NCBI GenBank assembly: GCA_030523325.1
Contig: JAUNIS010000001.1
Coordinates: forward strand, 1 to 64,000
Direction: 5' to 3'
Source: Phascolarctobacterium sp.
GTDB lineage: Bacteria; Bacillota; Negativicutes; Acidaminococcales; Acidaminococcaceae
DNA: 64,000 bases
This document shows positions 1 through 9,277 of the stretch, one piece after another; the first letter of the stretch is position 1, and the number at the start of each line of letters is the position of its first letter. The notes beneath the pieces are model-generated. The model saw only the letters and a list, made by a program, of their open reading frames with translations, made no database searches and had not been told where the DNA came from. The position numbers and the translations under genes are program-made.

Positions 1-151
1 AATAAAAAGAATTATATCAAAGATAGAAATAAAATTCCACGGCGTATCCTAAAGTATCTCCACAAACATCACCGGTTAAGTAGCCTCTGAATTTATCAAG
101 TTTATTTCACTCTTTACAGCGAGAGAACTTCTTTGATATAAATATACCATT

Positions 152-396
152 TTGGCTAAAAAAGAACTCAACCTTATGCAGTTTCCTAAGTATAACGAAA
201 ACAACGAGGTATGTCCTGTTACTACTGTAATCACCCACTGCAGCTGCCAAATGCTTATTTCTACTATGGTTGTAACTGTTGCAGCAAATCCCAAAGTGAA
301 TGATACCCAAACTTATGGTAGAACAATCACCTATGCACGTCGCAACACCATAAAGCAAAGATACTTCTTGTAGTAGAAGCTGATGACTGTACTTAA
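152..396 (+). pseudogene. Remnant of an ERF-family single-strand annealing protein
   Basis: The translated fragment has the order typical of ERF recombinases: a Thr/His-containing strand (TTVITHCS), a strand ending ISTMVV, then NDTQTYGRTITYARR, which resembles the family's G-x-x-I-T-Y-A-R-R-Y-x-L block. The frame stops at 371-373, but the next frame continues with VVEADD, the acidic stretch that normally follows the YARR block, and then stops at 394. A single frameshift in a decayed gene explains both pieces. There is no plausible ribosome binding site and no companion phage gene. ERF proteins are phage recombination functions, so this is probably a prophage scar. The assignment rests on remembered family motifs and is moderate to low confidence. 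Confidence 0.45.
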
Positions 397-550
397 GGTA
401 ACTTATGTCTTCTTTCACAAGGGTTTCAGCACTTCTCAGTATAAAGATAAATTTGAAAAATGTACCAAGGTCTCTTAGTGACTATTTTAACGGTGAAATT
501 TGCCAAATTACGCCGCTTTTAACAATGTCTTCATTTCAAATACAAATGGA
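397..550. other. No recognisable gene
   Basis: The flank between the ERF remnant and the terminator at 551-580, like bases 1-151, is AT-rich. I see no gene with a start, a ribosome binding site and family resemblance in it. Confidence 0.5.
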
Positions 551-580
551 AAAGCCGCTGTGAATAATCACAGCGGCTGG
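551..580 (-). terminator. Intrinsic terminator of the YbjN-like gene
   Basis: A perfect 10-bp stem (arms 553-562 and 569-578, agccgctgtg) has a 6-base loop and is followed on the minus strand by a short T run. It lies about 20 bp after the stop codon of the gene at 600-1031. Confidence 0.8.
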
Positions 581-599
581 TAGTTTTAAAATAAAACAA

Positions 600-1031
600 T
601 TATTCTGCCCAAACAGCTTTCATGGTTTCTGCATTGTGCTCGTTGAGATGTTTAACAACAACGTCGATTACTGCGTGAACCAAGCCCGGTACGAATTCAG
701 TATCGGTGGTGGGAATGCAGCTTTCAAGAACGATGCTACCTTCACCATCTACATAGTATTTGAATACTTTGTATTGACCATTCATTTGGTTCAGAAGGTC
801 CATAACTTTCTTTTGGTTATTTTCTTTAACTACGCCTGCAGCCACACGAACTTGGAGCATTACATAGATGCTGTCGTCAATTACGAGCATAGTAGGAAGG
901 TTTTGACCGCCAACTTCCATAAAAGTACGGTATACAACGGGATGCATGTCACCTTCAACTTCTTGCTGTTGGAACATTTGCAGGTTGTTCTCTTGCAAGA
1001 ATTGGGAGAATTTTTCGGCTTTAGTGTTCAT
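600..1031 (-). CDS. YbjN-domain-like cytoplasmic protein
   Basis: A 143-residue soluble protein with no signal peptide or membrane segment. The start at 1031 has a GAGGCG-type ribosome binding site just upstream, and a well-formed promoter lies at 1126-1154. The pattern of short alternating strands, a central LVIDDSIYVMLQVRV strand pair, and a C-terminal helix after EFVPGLVHAVIDVVVKHL resembles the YbjN/type-III-secretion-chaperone-like fold. The role of such proteins is poorly defined. The gene is monocistronic, with its own promoter and terminator. The family call is by resemblance only; calling it hypothetical would also be fair. Confidence 0.5.
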   Translation of the reverse strand: MNTKAEKFSQFLQENNLQMFQQQEVEGDMHPVVYRTFMEVGGQNLPTMLVIDDSIYVMLQVRVAAGVVKENNQKKVMDLLNQMNGQYKVFKYYVDGEGSIVLESCIPTTDTEFVPGLVHAVIDVVVKHLNEHNAETMKAVWAE

Positions 1032-1125
1032 TGGAAACGCCTCGCTTTCAGTAATTTACTTTAGTATGTAGGGTCGTCAAGACCCCCAATAACATAATAA
1101 GAAATTTCCTCATTATTACATAACT

Positions 1126-1154
1126 ATTATACAACAAATATTTTCTTTTGTAAA
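1126..1154 (-). promoter_or_regulatory. Sigma-70 promoter for the YbjN-like gene
   Basis: On the minus strand a TTTACA -35 (1149-1154) is separated by exactly 17 bp from a TATAAT -10 (1126-1131). This predicts a transcript starting near 1119 with a leader of about 90 nt. Confidence 0.7.
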
Positions 1155-1219
1155 ACTAAACTCGTTTAAATTTATGTAAATAAATAGTAAAAAAATTTAG
1201 ATAAAGTTTTCTTTTCGTT

Positions 1220-2950
1220 TTATTTTGTTAACATTTCAAAATCTACTGTTTTGCGCTCCTTATTGATGCGTAAAATTTTGTCGTGATAAGCATTCAATGT
1301 GCTGCGGTGACCAACACTGACGAGCGTTGTCCCCGCAAGCTTCGTTTTAAGCAGTTCGTACATCGCTTTTTCTGTTTCTTCATCTAGCGCAGATGTTGCT
1401 TCGTCCAAGAATAACCAAAGAGGTTTTTGAATATGCGCACGACAAAAAGCAAGTCTTTGTTGCTCGCCAATACTAAGCACATGGGACCAGTCAGCTACTA
1501 CGTCCAGCTTGTCCTTTAAATAACCAATATGGCAGAGTTCAAGATAAACAATTGTTTCTTCATCAGTAAGTCCCTTATTCCCTGGATAGTGCAAGGCTTC
1601 GCGTAAAGTTCCAAGAGGAATATAAGGGCGCTGCGGAACAAACATTAAATTTTTCGCCTCAGGAAGATTAATCTTGCCTTCGACGTAGGGCCAGATTCCG
1701 GCAATTGCTCTCAAGAGTGTACTTTTACCAGACCCAGATACACCTTTTACCAAAACATTGGTGCCAGGTTCCAGATTAAAGTTTATGTGATCAAGAAGAA
1801 TCGTGCCGTCAGGCAAGCTTACTGTCATATTCTCGGCACTAACCTTCTCTGCTGTTGCAAATCTATCCAGATGGAACGATTCTGTTGCGTTATCAACCTC
1901 TTGCATATGATGTCCAAAGAGAGTTAGACGCATTACAACTGCTTGCCATTGCGCTAAGCTTGAATATGTATCAGCGAAATATGACAGCGAGTCCTGTACG
2001 CGTCCAAAAGCAGATGCGACCTGCATTAATCCTCCCAAAGTAAATTCTTTGGCAAGATAGCGACTCATAGCAGCAACAAATGGAAAGATGATGGCGATTT
2101 GTGAATAGGAAGAGTTAAGCCAAACCATTTGTTTCTGCTTGTTAACAAGTCTCCAAAAGTTTTCTAGCAAAGCTTTAAAACGGTTTTGTAAAACCTTTTG
2201 TTCCTGCTCTTCGCCCCTGTAAAAAGCGACACTCTCGCTACTTTCACGCAAACGAATCATGCTGAAACGAAAATCAGCCTCGTAGCGTTGTTGCACAAAG
2301 TTTAAATCTACAAGCTTGCGACCTACTAAATGAGTTACGTAGGTACCAAGGATGGAATAAATAAAGGACGCCCAGAATAAGTAACCGTTAATAGTTATTT
2401 GCTTACCCATCACGGTGAACTGTAGTGGTCCCGACATATTATAAAGGATCATAACAAAGGAACAAAAAGTTACGAAGGATTTTAATAAACCTATAGATAG
2501 ACTTAATGTCATCTCCACGAACATGCGCACGTCCTCAGAGATACGTTGGTCCGGGTTATCAGTATCCTTCCCAAACATTTGCAAATTATAGTAGGTTTTA
2601 TTTTTTAGCCAAATACTGATAAATTTCTCAGTTAACCACTTTCTCCAATTAAGAATTAACTTTTGTTGGAGATAATAGGAATAAACAGCCATAATAATAT
2701 AACCAAATGCAAGATAGGTAAATCGCCACAGCTCACTATAAATTTTCTCTGTCTGATATTTTTGCAGAGCATCGTAGAATGAGTTATTCCATTTATTTAA
2801 AAGTACAAGCATATAAACGATGCCCAAAGTTAAGGCGATTATAGAAATTAAAAGCAGGAAGGCTTTCCCTTTTTCCTCGGACTGCCAATAGCTTTTTGTT
2901 AAATACCACACGTCTTTAAAAAACTGTTTGGAAAGTGTAAATTTTTTCAT
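1220..2950 (-). CDS. BacA/YddA-type ABC transporter, fused permease and ATPase
   Basis: A half-transporter of 576 residues. The N-terminal half (about 1-340) is an SbmA/BacA-like membrane domain with several hydrophobic helices. The C-terminal half is an ABC ATPase with Walker A GVSGSGKSTLL, the variant signature LSIGEQQRLAFCRA and Walker B LWLFLDEATSALD. In other bacteria the family (YddA, Rv1819c) is linked to import or export of peptides, cobalamin or long-chain acyl chains; the substrate here is unknown. I prefer the start at 2950, preceded by a GAGGT ribosome binding site, over the in-frame ATG at 2989, which overlaps the promoter. A promoter lies directly upstream and no partner gene is nearby. 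Confidence 0.85.
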   Translation of the reverse strand: MKKFTLSKQFFKDVWYLTKSYWQSEEKGKAFLLLISIIALTLGIVYMLVLLNKWNNSFYDALQKYQTEKIYSELWRFTYLAFGYIIMAVYSYYLQQKLILNWRKWLTEKFISIWLKNKTYYNLQMFGKDTDNPDQRISEDVRMFVEMTLSLSIGLLKSFVTFCSFVMILYNMSGPLQFTVMGKQITINGYLFWASFIYSILGTYVTHLVGRKLVDLNFVQQRYEADFRFSMIRLRESSESVAFYRGEEQEQKVLQNRFKALLENFWRLVNKQKQMVWLNSSYSQIAIIFPFVAAMSRYLAKEFTLGGLMQVASAFGRVQDSLSYFADTYSSLAQWQAVVMRLTLFGHHMQEVDNATESFHLDRFATAEKVSAENMTVSLPDGTILLDHINFNLEPGTNVLVKGVSGSGKSTLLRAIAGIWPYVEGKINLPEAKNLMFVPQRPYIPLGTLREALHYPGNKGLTDEETIVYLELCHIGYLKDKLDVVADWSHVLSIGEQQRLAFCRAHIQKPLWLFLDEATSALDEETEKAMYELLKTKLAGTTLVSVGHRSTLNAYHDKILRINKERKTVDFEMLTK

Positions 2951-2980
2951 AATTACCTCTTTTATTTTTCTTATGATTAT

Positions 2981-3009
2981 ATTATACACTTGTGGTTTTA
3001 ATATGACAA
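2981..3009 (-). promoter_or_regulatory. Promoter of the ABC transporter gene
   Basis: TTGTCA (3004-3009), a 17-bp spacer and a consensus TATAAT (2981-2986) on the minus strand, about 30 bp before the chosen ATG. Confidence 0.7.
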
Positions 3010-3554
3010 ATTTAAAACAAAACTAAATATTAAATTTTTTCTTCTCGTGCACATAGATTTTTGAAATATATATTTTTAAAATCTGAATTAAAACCTTTGT
3101 TTAAAGTTTTTTAAATTACTAAAATGTATTTCAATCCTACTTACATACTTTTATAGTCATACATATTACTATAAAAAGGTATTGTTTTTCTTCGGTCCTG
3201 TTTCCTCAGTCTATTTTTAAAAATTTCTTCTTTATTTAACCATGCATTGTATGCTCTTTTATTTTTGAACTCGACAAAAATTAAGACAAACAATTACCAT
3301 TGTTAAGATTAAAGTGCAAAATTACTCTACTAAATTGTTGATTATACTTTATCTATTTTTCTTTTAATAAGTCTACTTTTGTATATAGTCTTCATAAATA
3401 ATCCTTATTCTATCTTAATCTAAAATCCAAAAGTATTTATTTTAACTCCATTACCCTATTCCTGTTTTATATAAGCGAATTCAAAATCTTTTTTATTACT
3501 GCAATACTAAAAATTACTAATTAACATACTTTATATTTAACAAAAATGATAATA
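3010..3554. other. AT-rich intergenic stretch, nothing recognised
   Basis: About 545 bp of very AT-rich DNA between the ABC transporter promoter and the mmd operon terminator. I found no open frame with a ribosome binding site, no RNA gene and no convincing repeat. Confidence 0.5.
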
Positions 3555-3592
3555 ATTAAAAAGCCCCACACTATTTCTAGTGCGGGGCTTTA
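3555..3592 (-). terminator. Terminator of the methylmalonyl-CoA decarboxylase operon
   Basis: A 12-bp GC-rich stem with one mismatch (arms 3561-3572 and 3579-3590) is followed on the minus strand by a run of five T. It lies about 35 bp past the mmdB stop codon. Confidence 0.85.
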
Positions 3593-3625
3593 GCGCTTTT
3601 GATTAAGCTACGTTGTCAAATAGAA

Positions 3626-4756
3626 TTATTTGCCAACAGGGCCGATCATAGCGAGCATGGTGCCTGCAGCAACTGCAGTACCGATAACGCCAGCTACGTT
3701 AGGACCCATAGCATGCATCAGCAAGAAGTTAGCAGGGTTAGCTGCTTGACCAACTTTTTGAGATACACGAGCAGCCATAGGTACAGCGGATACGCCTGCG
3801 GAACCAATCAACGGGTTGGTAGCGCCACCATCAACCATGCACATGAGTTTGCCGAAGATAACGCCCAATGCAGTACCAGCAACGAATGCTACGAGACCCA
3901 TGAAAATGATTTTGATGGTTTCGAAGTTCAGGAATGCATCAGCGGACATGGTCAAACCGGTACCAGTAGCAAGCATGATGGTTACGGTGTTCATCAAAGC
4001 GTTTTGTGCGGTGTCGGACAAACGATCCAAGCAACCAGCTTCTTTGAACAGGTTACCAAGCATGAGCATACCAATCAATGCAGTTACGGAAGGTAACAGC
4101 AAGGAGATAACGATGGTGCACATAATCGGGAATGCAATCTTTTCGAACTTGGAAACAGGACGAAGTTGTTTCATAACGATCTTACGGTCAGCTTCGGTGG
4201 TGAACAACTTCATGATAGGAGGTTGAATCAGCGGAACCAAAGACATGTAAGAGTAAGCAGCTACGGCGATAGCACCAAGAAGTTCCGGAGCCATCTTAGC
4301 AGCAAGATAAATAGAGGTAGGGCCGTCAGCACCACCGATGATGCCGATAGCAGCAGCTTGTTGTACGGTGAAACCAGAAAGCATAGCGCCAAGGAGAGCT
4401 ACGAATACGCCACCTTGAGCAGCAGCACCCAACAGCAAGGTTTTCGGGTTAGCCAGCAGAGGACCGAAGTCGGTCATAGCGCCTACGCCCAAGAAAATCA
4501 GCGGAGGGAATACTTCGTGGTGAATACCATACATAATAACGGACATAACACCAGGTTCTTCAAAACCATTTTTAGGGATGTTAGCCAAAATACAACCAAA
4601 TGCGATAGGGGATAACAGCAGGGGTTCGAAGCCTTTACCAATAGCCATGTAGAGAAGAATCAGACCTACTAAGATCATGATAGCATGGCCAGAGGTTAAA
4701 GCTTGGAAGCCAGAGTCAGCCCATACGGATGACAGTGCAACAATAAACGCTTCCAT
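3626..4756 (-). CDS. mmdB: Na+-translocating methylmalonyl-CoA decarboxylase, beta subunit
   Basis: A 376-residue polytopic membrane protein of the OadB/MmdB/GcdB family. It decarboxylates carboxybiotin on the BCCP subunit and couples this to Na+ export. It shows the conserved [12 protein letters not shown] segment, containing the Asp needed for Na+/H+ movement in characterised OadB, and the [18 protein letters not shown] segment near the C-terminus. The length is typical. The start has an AGGAGG site. It is the last gene of mmdA-mmdD-mmdC-mmdB, which identifies it as the decarboxylase pump of the succinate-to-propionate pathway and not an oxaloacetate pump. Confidence 0.95.
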   Translation of the reverse strand: MEAFIVALSSVWADSGFQALTSGHAIMILVGLILLYMAIGKGFEPLLLSPIAFGCILANIPKNGFEEPGVMSVIMYGIHHEVFPPLIFLGVGAMTDFGPLLANPKTLLLGAAAQGGVFVALLGAMLSGFTVQQAAAIGIIGGADGPTSIYLAAKMAPELLGAIAVAAYSYMSLVPLIQPPIMKLFTTEADRKIVMKQLRPVSKFEKIAFPIMCTIVISLLLPSVTALIGMLMLGNLFKEAGCLDRLSDTAQNALMNTVTIMLATGTGLTMSADAFLNFETIKIIFMGLVAFVAGTALGVIFGKLMCMVDGGATNPLIGSAGVSAVPMAARVSQKVGQAANPANFLLMHAMGPNVAGVIGTAVAAGTMLAMIGPVGK

Positions 4757-4841
4757 TTAATTTCCTCCTGGATAGTAATTTTTTTTTGTGGGAGCCAATG
4801 GATAGGCTCCCTATGAAATTCAAATCCTTCGTAGGACGAAA

Positions 4842-5183
4842 TTACATTACGATCATAACGTCGCCAGTTGCAACGTTTTGGTTAGCGGAAACGCGAACTT
4901 CAGCGATGGTGCCGTCTTGCGGAGCCATGATTTCGTTTTGCATTTTCATAGCTTCGAGGATAAGGAGAACGTCGCCAGCTTTAACAGCGTCGCCAGCTTT
5001 TACGTTAACGGAGAGTACTTTACCAGGCATCGGAGCGGTAACGGTAGCAGCGCCTGCAGCAACAGGAGCAGCAGCAGCCGGAGCCGGAGCCGGAGCAGCT
5101 TTCGGAGCAGAAGCTACGGAACCAGCTTCTTCAACGCATACGTCATAAGCAGTGCCATTAACGGTGATGGTATATTGTTTCAT
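4842..5183 (-). CDS. mmdC: Methylmalonyl-CoA decarboxylase biotin carrier subunit
   Basis: A 113-residue biotin carboxyl carrier protein. An N-terminal strand region leads into an Ala/Pro-rich flexible linker (about 25-50), then a biotinyl domain with the hallmark EAMKMQNE; Lys80 should be biotinylated. It moves CO2 from the MmdA carboxyltransferase to MmdB in the membrane. The AGGAGG ribosome binding site lies about 10 bp before the ATG. Veillonella has a small epsilon gene, mmdE, between mmdD and mmdC; here that gap is only about 75 bp and holds no such gene. Confidence 0.95.
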   Translation of the reverse strand: MKQYTITVNGTAYDVCVEEAGSVASAPKAAPAPAPAAAAPVAAGAATVTAPMPGKVLSVNVKAGDAVKAGDVLLILEAMKMQNEIMAPQDGTIAEVRVSANQNVATGDVMIVM

Positions 5184-5257
5184 GGATATAATCCTCCTAA
5201 GATTTTAATTTTAATAAATTAATAAATAGTTAAGTACAAATATTGTACGATGTACTA

Positions 5258-5605
5258 TTAGTACATGTTGTGACGAACAGCTTGAACTTCGTTACGAGCC
5301 ATGGAGGTCCAAACAGGAGTACCAGCACGACGAACGCAAGCGATTTGGTCAACAGAACAACCGGATGCAGCTACAGCTGCAGCGATAACAGCGATGATTT
5401 CGGAATCATCTTTAACAGGAGCTGCTGCTACGGGAGCAGGAGCTGCTTTAGGAGCTGCTACAGGTGCAGGAGCGCTAGATTTTTTTTTAGTGGGATCGAT
5501 AACTTGGAGAAGGTTCATCAAAACACCAAGAGTGATAAGTACGCCAAATACGATGGTCATGTTGATGAGAGCAATCAACCAAGGATTAGTAGTAACAGGA
5601 CCCAT
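5258..5605 (-). CDS. mmdD: Methylmalonyl-CoA decarboxylase delta subunit (OadG-like)
   Basis: A 115-residue single-pass membrane protein. One N-terminal transmembrane helix (about residues 7-30) is followed by a Lys-rich cytoplasmic edge, an Ala/Pro-rich linker and a short C-terminal domain (IAAAVAASGCSVDQIACVRR). Delta/gamma subunits of this family tether the soluble carboxyltransferase to the membrane beta subunit and help assembly. It sits between mmdA and mmdC, with 50-75 bp gaps and a GAGGTG ribosome binding site. Confidence 0.9.
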   Translation of the reverse strand: MGPVTTNPWLIALINMTIVFGVLITLGVLMNLLQVIDPTKKKSSAPAPVAAPKAAPAPVAAAPVKDDSEIIAVIAAAVAASGCSVDQIACVRRAGTPVWTSMARNEVQAVRHNMY

Positions 5606-5656
5606 TATTTCACCTCAATATCTAACTAAATTAGTTCACAATGTATTCCTGACGGA

Positions 5657-7183
5657 TTACAGAGGAATGTTGCCGTGACGTTTAGCCGGACGAACTTCGC
5701 GTTTGCTTTCGAGCATTGCAAGAGCGTTGCATACTGCAGGACGAGAGTTCTTAGGTTCAATGATCAAGTCAACCATTTGATGTTGAGCTGCATAGTACGG
5801 GGAAGCAAAGTTGTCAATGTATTCTTGAGTACGAGCGTCTTTGTCAGGATCTTTCTTGAAGATGATGTTAGCTGCGCCAGCAGGACCCATAACTGCGATT
5901 TCTGCAGTCGGCCAAGCAATAACTTGGTCAGCGCCCAATTCTTGAGAGCACATTGCAAGGTAAGAACCGCCGTAAGCTTTACGGGTTACGAGGGTAACTT
6001 TAGGAACGGTTGCTTCAGAGTAAGCATACAGCATTTTAGCGCCATGACGAATGATGCCGCCGTATTCTTGATAGGTGCCAGGCAGGAAGCCAGGAACGTC
6101 AACAAGGTTCAACAGAGGAATGTTGAATGCGTCGCAGAAACGAATGAAACGAGCAGCTTTGTCGGATGCGTTAATATCCAAGCAGCCAGCCATAACTTTC
6201 GGTTGGTTAGCGATGATACCTACAGTGCTGCCATCCATACGTGCGAAGCAGGTGATGATGTTTTGAGCATAGAATTTTTGGGATTCATAGAATTCGCCAT
6301 TATCTACGATGGATTTGATAACATCATACATATCGTAAGGAGCATTGGAGTTATCCGGGAGAAGGGTATTGAGGCTTTCGTCAGTACGCATCGGATCGTC
6401 GCCAGTTTCAACTACCGGAGCGGGTTCCATGTTGTTGGAAGGCAGGAAGCTCAGGAGGTAACGAATTTGTTGGATGCAGTCTTCGTCGTTTTCAGCTGCG
6501 AAGTGAGCAACACCAGATTTGGAGTTGTGAGTCATAGCGCCGCCGAGAGCTTCTTTGGTTACAACTTCGCCGGTAACGGTCTTAACAACTTCAGGACCGG
6601 TAATGAACATTTGAGAAGTGTTCTTAACCATGTAGATGAAGTCGGTCAGAGCAGGGCTATAAACAGCGCCGCCAGCGGAAGGACCCATGATTGCGGAAAT
6701 TTGAGGAATAACGCCGGATGCGCCAGTGTTTTCGAAGAAGATCTTACCATAACCGCCGAGAGCGTCGGTAGCTTCTTGAATACGAGCGCCGCCAGAATCG
6801 TTCATGCCAATGCATGGAGCACCCATTTTGAGAGCCAAGCGTTGAACTTTAACGATTTTGTTAGCATGCATTTCGCCAAGAGAACCACCTTCAACGGTGA
6901 AATCTTGTGCGAATACATAAACGAGACGGCCGTCAACAGTGCCGTAACCAGTGGTTACACCTTCACCAGGGCAGTCTTTTTTGTCTTGACCGAAGTTGTA
7001 GCAACGATGTTTTACAAAACGGTCTAATTCAACGAAGGAACCTTCGTCGAGGAGAGCTGCGATTCTTTCGCGAGCAGTCATTTTGCCTTGTTCATGTTGT
7101 TTAGCGATACGTTTTTCGCCGCCAGCAGCAATGATAACTTCGGCTTTTTTTAGCATTTTCTCAATTCTTTCTTGAGTAGACAA
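5657..7183 (-). CDS. mmdA: Methylmalonyl-CoA decarboxylase alpha subunit (carboxyltransferase)
   Basis: A 508-residue acyl-CoA carboxyltransferase of the crotonase-related fold. It transfers the carboxyl group of (S)-methylmalonyl-CoA to the biotin of MmdC, releasing propionyl-CoA. Conserved segments include GGARIQE, IMGPSAGGAVYSPALTDF in the N-terminal lobe and GGSYLAMCSQELGADQ plus AVMGPAGA in the C-terminal lobe. The best start is a TTG at 7183, with GGAGGTG six bases upstream; no suitable ATG precedes the conserved N-terminus. It heads the mmdA-D-C-B block and is preceded by a 157-bp gap with hairpins. Confidence 0.95.
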   Translation of the reverse strand: MSTQERIEKMLKKAEVIIAAGGEKRIAKQHEQGKMTARERIAALLDEGSFVELDRFVKHRCYNFGQDKKDCPGEGVTTGYGTVDGRLVYVFAQDFTVEGGSLGEMHANKIVKVQRLALKMGAPCIGMNDSGGARIQEATDALGGYGKIFFENTGASGVIPQISAIMGPSAGGAVYSPALTDFIYMVKNTSQMFITGPEVVKTVTGEVVTKEALGGAMTHNSKSGVAHFAAENDEDCIQQIRYLLSFLPSNNMEPAPVVETGDDPMRTDESLNTLLPDNSNAPYDMYDVIKSIVDNGEFYESQKFYAQNIITCFARMDGSTVGIIANQPKVMAGCLDINASDKAARFIRFCDAFNIPLLNLVDVPGFLPGTYQEYGGIIRHGAKMLYAYSEATVPKVTLVTRKAYGGSYLAMCSQELGADQVIAWPTAEIAVMGPAGAANIIFKKDPDKDARTQEYIDNFASPYYAAQHQMVDLIIEPKNSRPAVCNALAMLESKREVRPAKRHGNIPL

Positions 7184-7340
7184 ATCTTACACCTCCATCA
7201 TGTTTGTGGGAGAATTTATTATACAAAAGTACTTAATTACATATCTCTTGTATGCACTAAGTACGTTGTATCAAATATCAAAGCTAGGAAGTGGAGAATC
7301 TCCACTCCCAGCTATAGACTTACAAGATTTTACCTATTGC
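7184..7340 (-). promoter_or_regulatory. Structured gap between mce and mmdA with a likely -10 element
   Basis: This gap holds a strong hairpin (about 7282-7313, core agtggaga/tctccact) just after mce, an imperfect inverted repeat around 7228-7264 (GTACTTA arms), and a TATAAT-like -10 on the minus strand near 7216-7221. The -35 is poor. Reading: partial termination or mRNA processing after mce and a possible internal start for mmdADCB. Confidence 0.4.
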
Positions 7341-7772
7341 TTATTCAACGTAGGTTGCAGCAGGTTGGCAAAGTTCAAGCAGCAGGCCAGCAGATTTCGG
7401 ATGAACGAAAGCAATCTTCATAGCGCCAGCGCCATTACGAGGAGCTTTGTCGATCATTCTAACACCAGCAGCGGTGCAATCAGCGATTGCAGCTTTGATG
7501 TCGTCAACGCGCAGAGCCATATGTTGGATGCCAGGGCCGTTTTTAGCGATGTATTTGCCGATAGGGCCATCGTTATTTTCGGTGATGTCAACTAGGAGTT
7601 CAATAAGAGTTTCGCCGCAGGGAACGAAAACGGTTGCAACACCTTGTTCTTTTACTTCTTCAGTGCCAGTTGCTTCCAAACCGAGAACCTCGGTATAGAT
7701 TTTAGCAGCGTCTTGGAGAGTGCCAGCGCAAGCTACGCCAACATGGTCAACACAAATAGTTTTGAATGCCAT
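7341..7772 (-). CDS. mce: Methylmalonyl-CoA epimerase
   Basis: A 143-residue glyoxalase/VOC-fold enzyme that interconverts (R)- and (S)-methylmalonyl-CoA, joining the mutase to the decarboxylase. The expected metal-binding pattern is visible: VDHVGVAC near the N-terminus, PGIQHMALRVDD in the middle and LLLELCQP at the end. Length is typical. The AGGAGG site precedes the ATG. It lies between meaB and mmdA, consistent with the pathway order. Confidence 0.93.
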   Translation of the reverse strand: MAFKTICVDHVGVACAGTLQDAAKIYTEVLGLEATGTEEVKEQGVATVFVPCGETLIELLVDITENNDGPIGKYIAKNGPGIQHMALRVDDIKAAIADCTAAGVRMIDKAPRNGAGAMKIAFVHPKSAGLLLELCQPAATYVE

Positions 7773-7811
7773 AATAATTTCCTCCTAAAAATAAAAGTTA
7801 TTTGGTGGGTT

Positions 7812-8750
7812 TTATTTTAAAACTTTACCAACGATGTCATCAACGACAGAATACGGCTCGATTTCGCGATTTTGCATCTTAACTACAAGTGCATCAAATT
7901 CAGCGGTTTCGATAACGTTGCTGTCGATGTAACGGTTAACACGGTCATTAAGCATTGCAGTAACTTCATTTTTAATGCGTTTCTTGCGAATGTCAGACAG
8001 TTTACCGCTATCGATCAAATATGCTTTGTGAGCTTCAATGGAGTCCACAACAGCCTCTATACCTTCCGACTTGCTAGCAATGGTCCTGTTAATAGGAGGA
8101 CGCCAGCCAACATGTTCCGGATTTAATTCGAGCATCATTTCAATCTCAATGTTGAGCTTGTCGGTACCATCACGGTCAGCTTTGTTAATAGTAAACAAGT
8201 CACCGATTTCAAGGATACCAGCTTTAATTGCTTGGATGTCATCACCCATGCCGGGGATTACTACTACCATAGTGGTATCTGCGGTTTTAACGATATCAAC
8301 CTCAGATTGACCAACACCTACGGTTTCGATGATAATTACATCCATGCCATATGCATCCATCAGTTTAACAGCGTCACCTGCTTTTTGAGACAGGCCGCCC
8401 AAGCTGCCACGAGTAGCCATAGAACGTACAAAAATGCCGTCATCGGCCATTAAGTCCATCATTCTGATACGGTCGCCTAAGATAGCGCCACCAGAATACG
8501 GGCTAGTCGGATCGATTGCTACGATGCCGACAGTTTTACCGCGTTTGCGGTATTCTTTTGCGAGCTTATCGGTTAAGGTAGATTTACCAGCACCCGGAGG
8601 GCCAGTGATACCAATTACATATGCATTACCAGTATGAGGATAGATTTCAGTCATAATTTTAACTGCATCATCATACTCATTTTCTACGGCAGTAATTGCC
8701 TTGGATAATGCCAGGGTGGAATGATTAAGTAGTTTTTCAACAATTTCCAT
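7812..8750 (-). CDS. meaB: MeaB/ArgK-type GTPase, methylmalonyl-CoA mutase chaperone
   Basis: A 312-residue SIMIBI-class G3E-like GTPase. MeaB protects and reloads the adenosylcobalamin cofactor of methylmalonyl-CoA mutase. The P-loop GITGPPGAGKSTL lies near residue 50, followed by VGIVAIDPTSP, RGSLGG and IIETVGVGQSE (switch and Walker B regions). The ATG at 8750 has an AGGCGG site eight bases upstream and is preferred to an in-frame GTG three codons earlier. The gene follows the mutase subunits directly, which supports MeaB over a transport role. Confidence 0.93.
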   Translation of the reverse strand: MEIVEKLLNHSTLALSKAITAVENEYDDAVKIMTEIYPHTGNAYVIGITGPPGAGKSTLTDKLAKEYRKRGKTVGIVAIDPTSPYSGGAILGDRIRMMDLMADDGIFVRSMATRGSLGGLSQKAGDAVKLMDAYGMDVIIIETVGVGQSEVDIVKTADTTMVVVIPGMGDDIQAIKAGILEIGDLFTINKADRDGTDKLNIEIEMMLELNPEHVGWRPPINRTIASKSEGIEAVVDSIEAHKAYLIDSGKLSDIRKKRIKNEVTAMLNDRVNRYIDSNVIETAEFDALVVKMQNREIEPYSVVDDIVGKVLK

Positions 8751-8789
8751 AATTGCCACCGCCTAATAATGAATTAAATAGTGGATAAA

Positions 8790-8815
8790 TGCAAGCCGAG
8801 TTTCCTCGGCTTGCA
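8790..8815 (-). other. Intergenic hairpin between mutase small subunit and meaB
   Basis: A perfect 11-bp stem with a 4-base loop (tgcaagccgag / ctcggcttgca). No proper T run follows on either strand, so an mRNA processing or stability element is more likely than a terminator. Confidence 0.5.
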
Positions 8816-8852
8816 CTTATACTATTTTAGATTTTTAAATTAGATTTAAAAA

Positions 8853-9239
8853 TTATACGTTAGCGTTGATGAAATCAACGATAGCAGAGGTCGGAGTGCC
8901 CGGGGTGAATACTTCTGCAATGCCAGCAGCTTTCAGGCCAGGGATGTCAGCGTCAGGAATAACGCCGCCGCCGATTACGAGAACGTTGTCAAGACCTTCA
9001 GCTTTGAGAAGTTCAACAACTTTCGGGAAAAGGGTGTTGTGAGCGCCGGAGAGCAGGGAAAGAGCTACTACTTGAACGTCGTCTTGCAGAGCTGCTTTAG
9101 CGATTTGTTCCGGGGTCAGACGGATACCGGTGTAAATAACTTCGAAACCAGCGTCGCGGAGTGCGCGAGCTACTACTTTAGCGCCACGATCATGACCATC
9201 GAGGCCGGGTTTTGCTACTAAAACTTTAACGTTAGCCAT
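8853..9239 (-). CDS. Methylmalonyl-CoA mutase, cobalamin-binding small subunit
   Basis: A 128-residue stand-alone B12-binding domain of Rossmann type. It carries the DxHxxG motif as DGHDRG near residue 14, whose His replaces dimethylbenzimidazole as lower ligand of cobalt, plus the SLLSG and GGG loops that bind the nucleotide tail. With the large subunit encoded just upstream it forms the split mutase, which converts succinyl-CoA to (R)-methylmalonyl-CoA. A GGAGG site lies nine bases before the ATG. Split mutases of this size are known in archaea and several anaerobes. Confidence 0.95.
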   Translation of the reverse strand: MANVKVLVAKPGLDGHDRGAKVVARALRDAGFEVIYTGIRLTPEQIAKAALQDDVQVVALSLLSGAHNTLFPKVVELLKAEGLDNVLVIGGGVIPDADIPGLKAAGIAEVFTPGTPTSAIVDFINANV

Positions 9240-9277
9240 TGTATAATACCTCCGTATAATGGTAGTTAGATTTTAAA

